In this document: piece by piece, positions 6,523-9,040 of the stretch | Layout: each line of letters opens with the position of its first letter | Numbering within the stretch: position 1 is the first letter of the stretch | From: Anaerolineales bacterium | Lineage (GTDB): Bacteria; Chloroflexota; Anaerolineae; Anaerolineales; UBA6663 | Length of the DNA stretch: 9,040 bases | Direction: 5' to 3' | NCBI GenBank assembly: GCA_016789165.1 | Contig: JAEURL010000182.1 | Coordinates: 1 to 9,040, forward strand | Position numbers and translations under genes: made by a program | Notes under the pieces: generated by a model | What the model was told of the DNA's origin: nothing | Databases searched by the model: none | Seen by the model: only the letters and a program-made list of their open reading frames with translations

Positions 6523-7994
6523 GCCGCCTCCGCCGCCGCTTGGGTCGGGATCATCATCTGCACCAGGGTGCCCTGGCCGGGCTGCGAGACCACCTGGAAG
6601 TGCCCGCCCAGCAGGGCCACCCGCTCCTGCATGCCCAGCAGCCCCCAGGCCGCGCGGCCGGCGGTGGCCGTCTCCGCCGGATTGAAGCCGCGGCCGTTGT
6701 CGCGCACGTCCAGGCGCACCAAGGTTTCATCATAGCTCAAATGGATCCAGGCCTGCCGGGCCCCGCTGTGTTTGACCACGTTGGTGAGCGCCTCCTGGGC
6801 GGCCCGAAACAGGGCGATATTGGCGGCCGGCGCCAGCCGCCGCTCGGCACCAGTCACCTCCACGTGGATCTCCAGCGGCACGCGGGCCTGGAGGACCTTG
6901 GCGTACCAGCGCAGCGTGGCCGGCAGGCCCAGGTCGTCCAGGTGGGAGGGGCGCAGGTCCGCGATCAAATGGCCCAGCTCGTCCAGCGAGTCGGCCGTCA
7001 TCTTCTCCAGCTCGCGCAGGCTTTTGAGCGCCGGGCCGGTGGCGTCGCCGAGGGTGCTGGCCACGCCGCGCAGGCCCAGGCCCAGGGCGGTGAGCGTCTG
7101 GCCGGTGGCGTCGTGCAGCTCGCGGGCGATGCGCTGGCGCTCGGCCTCCTGGGCCGCCACCACGCGGCGCAGGAGTTCGCCGCGCAGGGCCTCGCGCCGC
7201 TCGGCCTCCTTCAGGCGCTCCGCCTGCAGCTCGGCGATCTGGCGGCGCGCCTCCACGTCGAAGGCACGCAGGAAGCGCACCACAAAGACCGCGGCCATGA
7301 TGGCCGCGCCGGCCCGCAGCATCTGGATCGGGAATCCAAACAGGCTGGCGAACAGCTCCTGGTTAAGGATGTTGGAGGGCGGCAGCGGGCTGGCCGGCAC
7401 AAACACCTGCCCGACGAGCCCGTACCAGGCGAAGGCCACGGCCGCCCACAGGCTGTCACGGCCAAAGCCCATCAGGCCGGCGCGGCGGAAGGCCCGCTGC
7501 TGCGCCACCAGCCCCACCGCCGCCAACAGGGCGGCCGGCACGGCCAACACGTAGCGCGACCAGACGTTGACCACGGTCCAGAATTGCGGCGCCAGATCAG
7601 CGTCACCCCGCATCGCCAGCAGGCCGAGGCCCCAGAGCGCGGCCTGCGCCAGCGGCACCAGCAGGCTCAGCCGGCGCCGGCGCTCGTTGGTGGCCAGCAG
7701 TGAGGCCCCAAAAGCCGACAGCGACAGGAAGGAAAAGGTCAGCAGAGTCAGCCGCACGGCCTCCCAGGCCACGGCGGCCTCCGCCTGATCCTGCGCCGGC
7801 AGCAGGCGCAGGGCCTGGAACATCTCAAACCACTCGTGGACCCCGTGCACCAGGCCGAAGACGGCCAGCGGGCGCAGGGCGTGCCGCAGGCGGGCGTCGG
7901 CGGCGCGGCCGCCCTCCAGGACGATGGCCAGGCCCATATTGAAGAAGGCCAGGCCATAAACAAAGTAGACAAAACCCAGGACAGGTTGAGACAT
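6519..7994 (-). CDS. Membrane sensor histidine kinase with 7TM input domain and HisKA_3/HATPase_c core
   Basis: A 491-residue NarX/DegS-class sensor kinase. The N-terminal half holds about seven membrane helices (roughly 4-26, 40-60, 80-101, 109-127, 143-165, 181-200, 222-241) with short loops and a GVHEWFE motif (51-57). There is no extracytoplasmic PAS or CHASE domain, so the signal is probably sensed in or near the membrane. A coiled-coil-like linker (about 245-288) leads to the HisKA_3 H-box ERQRIARELHDATGQ, with phospho-acceptor His294. The ATPase domain follows: N-box AQEALTNVVKHS with Asn405, G1 DNGRGF (432-437) and G2 GLLGMQER (451-458). It partners with the response regulator that overlaps its 3' end. 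The start has no clear Shine-Dalgarno, but the MSQPVLGFVYFVYGLAFF beginning fits the first helix. The signal is unknown; the divergent fadR gene hints at, but does not show, a lipid link. Confidence 0.94.
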   Translation of the reverse strand: MSQPVLGFVYFVYGLAFFNMGLAIVLEGGRAADARLRHALRPLAVFGLVHGVHEWFEMFQALRLLPAQDQAEAAVAWEAVRLTLLTFSFLSLSAFGASLLATNERRRRLSLLVPLAQAALWGLGLLAMRGDADLAPQFWTVVNVWSRYVLAVPAALLAAVGLVAQQRAFRRAGLMGFGRDSLWAAVAFAWYGLVGQVFVPASPLPPSNILNQELFASLFGFPIQMLRAGAAIMAAVFVVRFLRAFDVEARRQIAELQAERLKEAERREALRGELLRRVVAAQEAERQRIARELHDATGQTLTALGLGLRGVASTLGDATGPALKSLRELEKMTADSLDELGHLIADLRPSHLDDLGLPATLRWYAKVLQARVPLEIHVEVTGAERRLAPAANIALFRAAQEALTNVVKHSGARQAWIHLSYDETLVRLDVRDNGRGFNPAETATAGRAAWGLLGMQERVALLGGHFQVVSQPGQGTLVQMMIPTQAAAEAA

Positions 7995-8038
7995 AAGTGA
8001 TGGTCCGGCCTAAGGGTAACCCACGCCCCCCAGAAAAG

Positions 8039-8060
8039 CGCCTGAAAGGCGTCGCCTTTT
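8039..8060. promoter_or_regulatory. Overlapping inverted repeats / terminator-like hairpin in the kinase-fadR intergenic region
   Basis: A perfect palindrome AAAGGCG-T-CGCCTTT (8045-8059) is followed on the plus strand by a T tract to 8061. It overlaps a second stem, CGCCT-GAA-AGGCG (8039-8051), and the two share the same AGGCG arm and cannot form together. On the minus strand the second stem is followed by CTTTTC. It could be an operator, an intrinsic terminator or a small attenuator in the kinase leader. No gene ends just upstream on either strand. Confidence 0.4.
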
Positions 8061-8125
8061 TGCCGGTCACATATCATGGCGGCCCGGACCAGCCGGCCCG
8101 CCAGCGGCCGGCGCCGCCCACCCAC

Positions 8126-8154
8126 TAGACAAGCCGCCCCGGCCGGCGTACACT
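8126..8154 (+). promoter_or_regulatory. Sigma70-type promoter of fadR
   Basis: TAGACA (8126-8131, five of six to TTGACA) and TACACT (8149-8154, four of six to TATAAT) are separated by 17 bp. The predicted start is near 8161, inside the palindromic operator, giving a leader of about 28 nt to the ATG at 8189. GAGG (8179-8182), 6 nt before that ATG, is the likely ribosome binding site. Confidence 0.6.
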
Positions 8155-8175
8155 CTAACTGGTCAGACCACTTAG
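8155..8175. promoter_or_regulatory. FadR-type operator overlapping the fadR start site
   Basis: A 21-bp palindrome centred on A8165 has ten arm pairs, of which only C8159/C8171 fails to pair. Its core, TGGTCAGACCA (8160-8170), fits the TGGTCnGACCA pattern known from Escherichia coli FadR sites such as those at fadB and fadL. It covers the predicted transcription start of fadR just downstream of the -10 box, the position expected for repression. The adjacent gene encodes a FadR-type protein, which makes autoregulation the simplest reading. Confidence 0.78.
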
Positions 8176-8188
8176 CGCGAGGCCGCCC

Positions 8189-8899
8189 ATGCCGTGGCAC
8201 CCCCTTCCCAAGCCAACCGAGATCGCCGAGGCCCGCCTGTTGGAGGGCATCTTGGCCGGCCGCTTCCCGATCAACGGCACCTTGCCGGCCGAGCGCGAGC
8301 TGTGCGGCCAGCTCGGCGTGACCCGCCCCACCCTGCGCGAAGCCTTGCAACGCCTGGCCCGCGACGGCTGGGTGGAGATCCAGCACGGCAAGCCCACGCG
8401 CGTGCGCGATTACTGGCATGAGGGCAGCCTGGCCGTGCTGGCCACGCTGGCGCGCACCTCGGCCGAGCAGCCGGCCGATTTCTTCGACCACCTGCTGGAA
8501 GTACGCACCCTGCTGGCGCCGGCCTACACGCGCCAGGCCGTGGAACGGGCGCCGGCCGCCGTGGCCGATCTGCTGGCGGGCTACGGCCACTGGGGGGAAG
8601 AGCCGGCGGCCTGGGCCGCCGCGGATTGGGAGCTGCACAGCCGGCTGGCACGCTGGGCGGCCAATCCGATCTTCCCGCTCCTGCTCAATGGCTTTACGGG
8701 CCTGGCCGCCGCCATGGGCGTCCGCTACTTCACGTGGCCGGAAGGCCGCGAGCAATCCCGCCGCTACTATATCGCGCTGCGCCGGCTGGCCGCCGGGCCG
8801 GCCGCCGGGCGCGGGGACCGCGCCGAGGCCCTCACACGCCGCGTGATGCTGGCCAGCCGCACTGTGTGGCAGAAACATGCCCTGGGGGAAAAACGATGA
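8189..8899 (+). CDS. fadR: FadR-type GntR-family regulator (fatty-acid / acyl-CoA responsive)
   Basis: A 236-residue regulator that aligns along its whole length with E. coli FadR (239 aa), not merely with the broader FadR/GntR subfamily. The winged helix (about 10-75) reads RFPINGTLPAERE, GVTRPTLREALQRLARDGW and IQHGKPT. DNA-contact residues equivalent to Arg35, Arg45, Arg49 and His65 are kept as Arg36, Arg46, Arg50 and His66; Thr46 is replaced by Pro47. The C-terminal all-helical acyl-CoA domain has FadR landmarks ANPIFPLLLNGFTGL (158-172) and VRYFTWPE (178-185). Of the ligand-site positions, the Ser219 and Trp223 equivalents remain (Ser223, Trp227), whereas Tyr215 and Gly216 become Val and Met. 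By family it would bind DNA as a dimer and release it on long-chain acyl-CoA. A matching operator lies in its promoter, and its stop overlaps the next gene. Confidence 0.9.
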   Translation: MPWHPLPKPTEIAEARLLEGILAGRFPINGTLPAERELCGQLGVTRPTLREALQRLARDGWVEIQHGKPTRVRDYWHEGSLAVLATLARTSAEQPADFFDHLLEVRTLLAPAYTRQAVERAPAAVADLLAGYGHWGEEPAAWAAADWELHSRLARWAANPIFPLLLNGFTGLAAAMGVRYFTWPEGREQSRRYYIALRRLAAGPAAGRGDRAEALTRRVMLASRTVWQKHALGEKR

Positions 8900-9040
8900 A
8901 ACGCTGGAATGGCTGGGGGAACACGGCCACCGATTATCCGGTGCCGGCGGCGGCGCTGGCCTATCTGACCGCGCACCTGGGCGCGTTGGACCCGCAGCCG
9001 GACGCCGCGCTCGAGGCCGTGGTCCGCGCGGTGCCGCCGG
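8896..9040 (+). CDS. FAD-binding oxidase, N-terminal fragment (alkyl-DHAP synthase / glycolate oxidase-like)
   Basis: Only the first 48 codons are present and the frame is open at the window edge. The start MKRWNGWGNTATDYPVPAAA, followed by a Leu-rich helix, resembles the N-termini of bacterial FAD-linked oxidases annotated as alkyldihydroxyacetonephosphate-synthase-like. The FAD-binding (PP-loop) region itself lies outside the window. The ATG overlaps the fadR stop (ATGA), so the two are translationally coupled and very probably co-transcribed, with a G-rich stretch before the ATG as ribosome binding site. The context with an acyl-CoA-sensing regulator fits lipid or glycerolipid metabolism. 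The family call rests on a short segment and is moderate. Confidence 0.65.
   Translation, partial: MKRWNGWGNTATDYPVPAAALAYLTAHLGALDPQPDAALEAVVRAVPP

Noticed and set aside
6540..7703. 387-codon plus-strand open frame opposite the histidine kinase
   Set aside because: The opposite strand carries intact H, N and G boxes; this frame is Gln/His/Gly-rich noise.
8084..8095. A further FadR-like site in the intergenic region (CTGGTCCGGGCC on the minus strand)
   Set aside because: Only one arm of the palindrome matches; the rest is the ubiquitous GGCCGG-type sequence.
7748..8878. 376-codon minus-strand open frame spanning the kinase start, the intergenic region and fadR
   Set aside because: It runs antisense to fadR and out of frame through the kinase; no domain, and it would bury the clear promoter and operator.
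1..9040. Recurrent GCCGGC/GGCCGG words throughout
   Set aside because: They fall mainly in coding frames as Ala-Gly and Ala-Arg codon pairs and reflect base composition and codon preference, not a dispersed repeat family. No CRISPR, tRNA, rRNA, IS ends or attachment sites were seen.

Overview
This is a high-GC bacterial window (GGC/GCC-rich codon use) with dense, operon-like packing and no mobile elements, RNA genes or CRISPR. The set of genes (7TM NarL-type sensor kinase and regulator, NitT/TauT transporter led by carbamate kinase, aspartase-like lyase, FadR linked to a FAD oxidase) would fit an environmental Chloroflexota (Anaerolineae-like) bacterium. That assignment is inference from gene style only; a high-GC proteobacterium is not excluded.

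Left region (1-3069, minus strand): one operon read right to left. It holds carbamate kinase (arcC), a NitT/TauT-type ABC permease, its ATPase, and a second permease that runs off the window. Gaps between genes are 10-30 bp. A near-consensus sigma70-type promoter (3223-3251, minus) drives it and overlaps a weaker divergent promoter for the plus-strand gene at 3329, an XRE-cupin regulator. The regulator is followed by an aspartase/fumarase-superfamily lyase (3942-5285). Together these look like a locus for import and breakdown of a nitrogen-rich compound. Carbamate kinase would recover ATP from carbamoyl phosphate, and the lyase would release an amine or ammonia from an aspartate-like intermediate. 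The substrate is unknown, and the lyase departs from the canonical active-site motifs.

Middle (5338-7994): a 176-residue protein I do not recognise, apparently translated from a leaderless mRNA, converges on a two-component operon. That operon encodes a 7TM HisKA_3-type histidine kinase and a NarL/FixJ response regulator overlapping it by 4 bp.

Right (7995-9040): a 194-bp divergent intergenic region separates the kinase from a full-length FadR-type GntR regulator. It contains a TAGACA-N17-TACACT promoter. A 21-bp palindrome with the FadR operator core TGGTCAGACCA covers the predicted start site, pointing to acyl-CoA-responsive autorepression. The fadR stop overlaps (ATGA) the start of a truncated FAD-binding oxidase resembling the alkyl-DHAP-synthase/glycolate-oxidase class. 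This suggests a FadR-controlled lipid operon that continues past the window.
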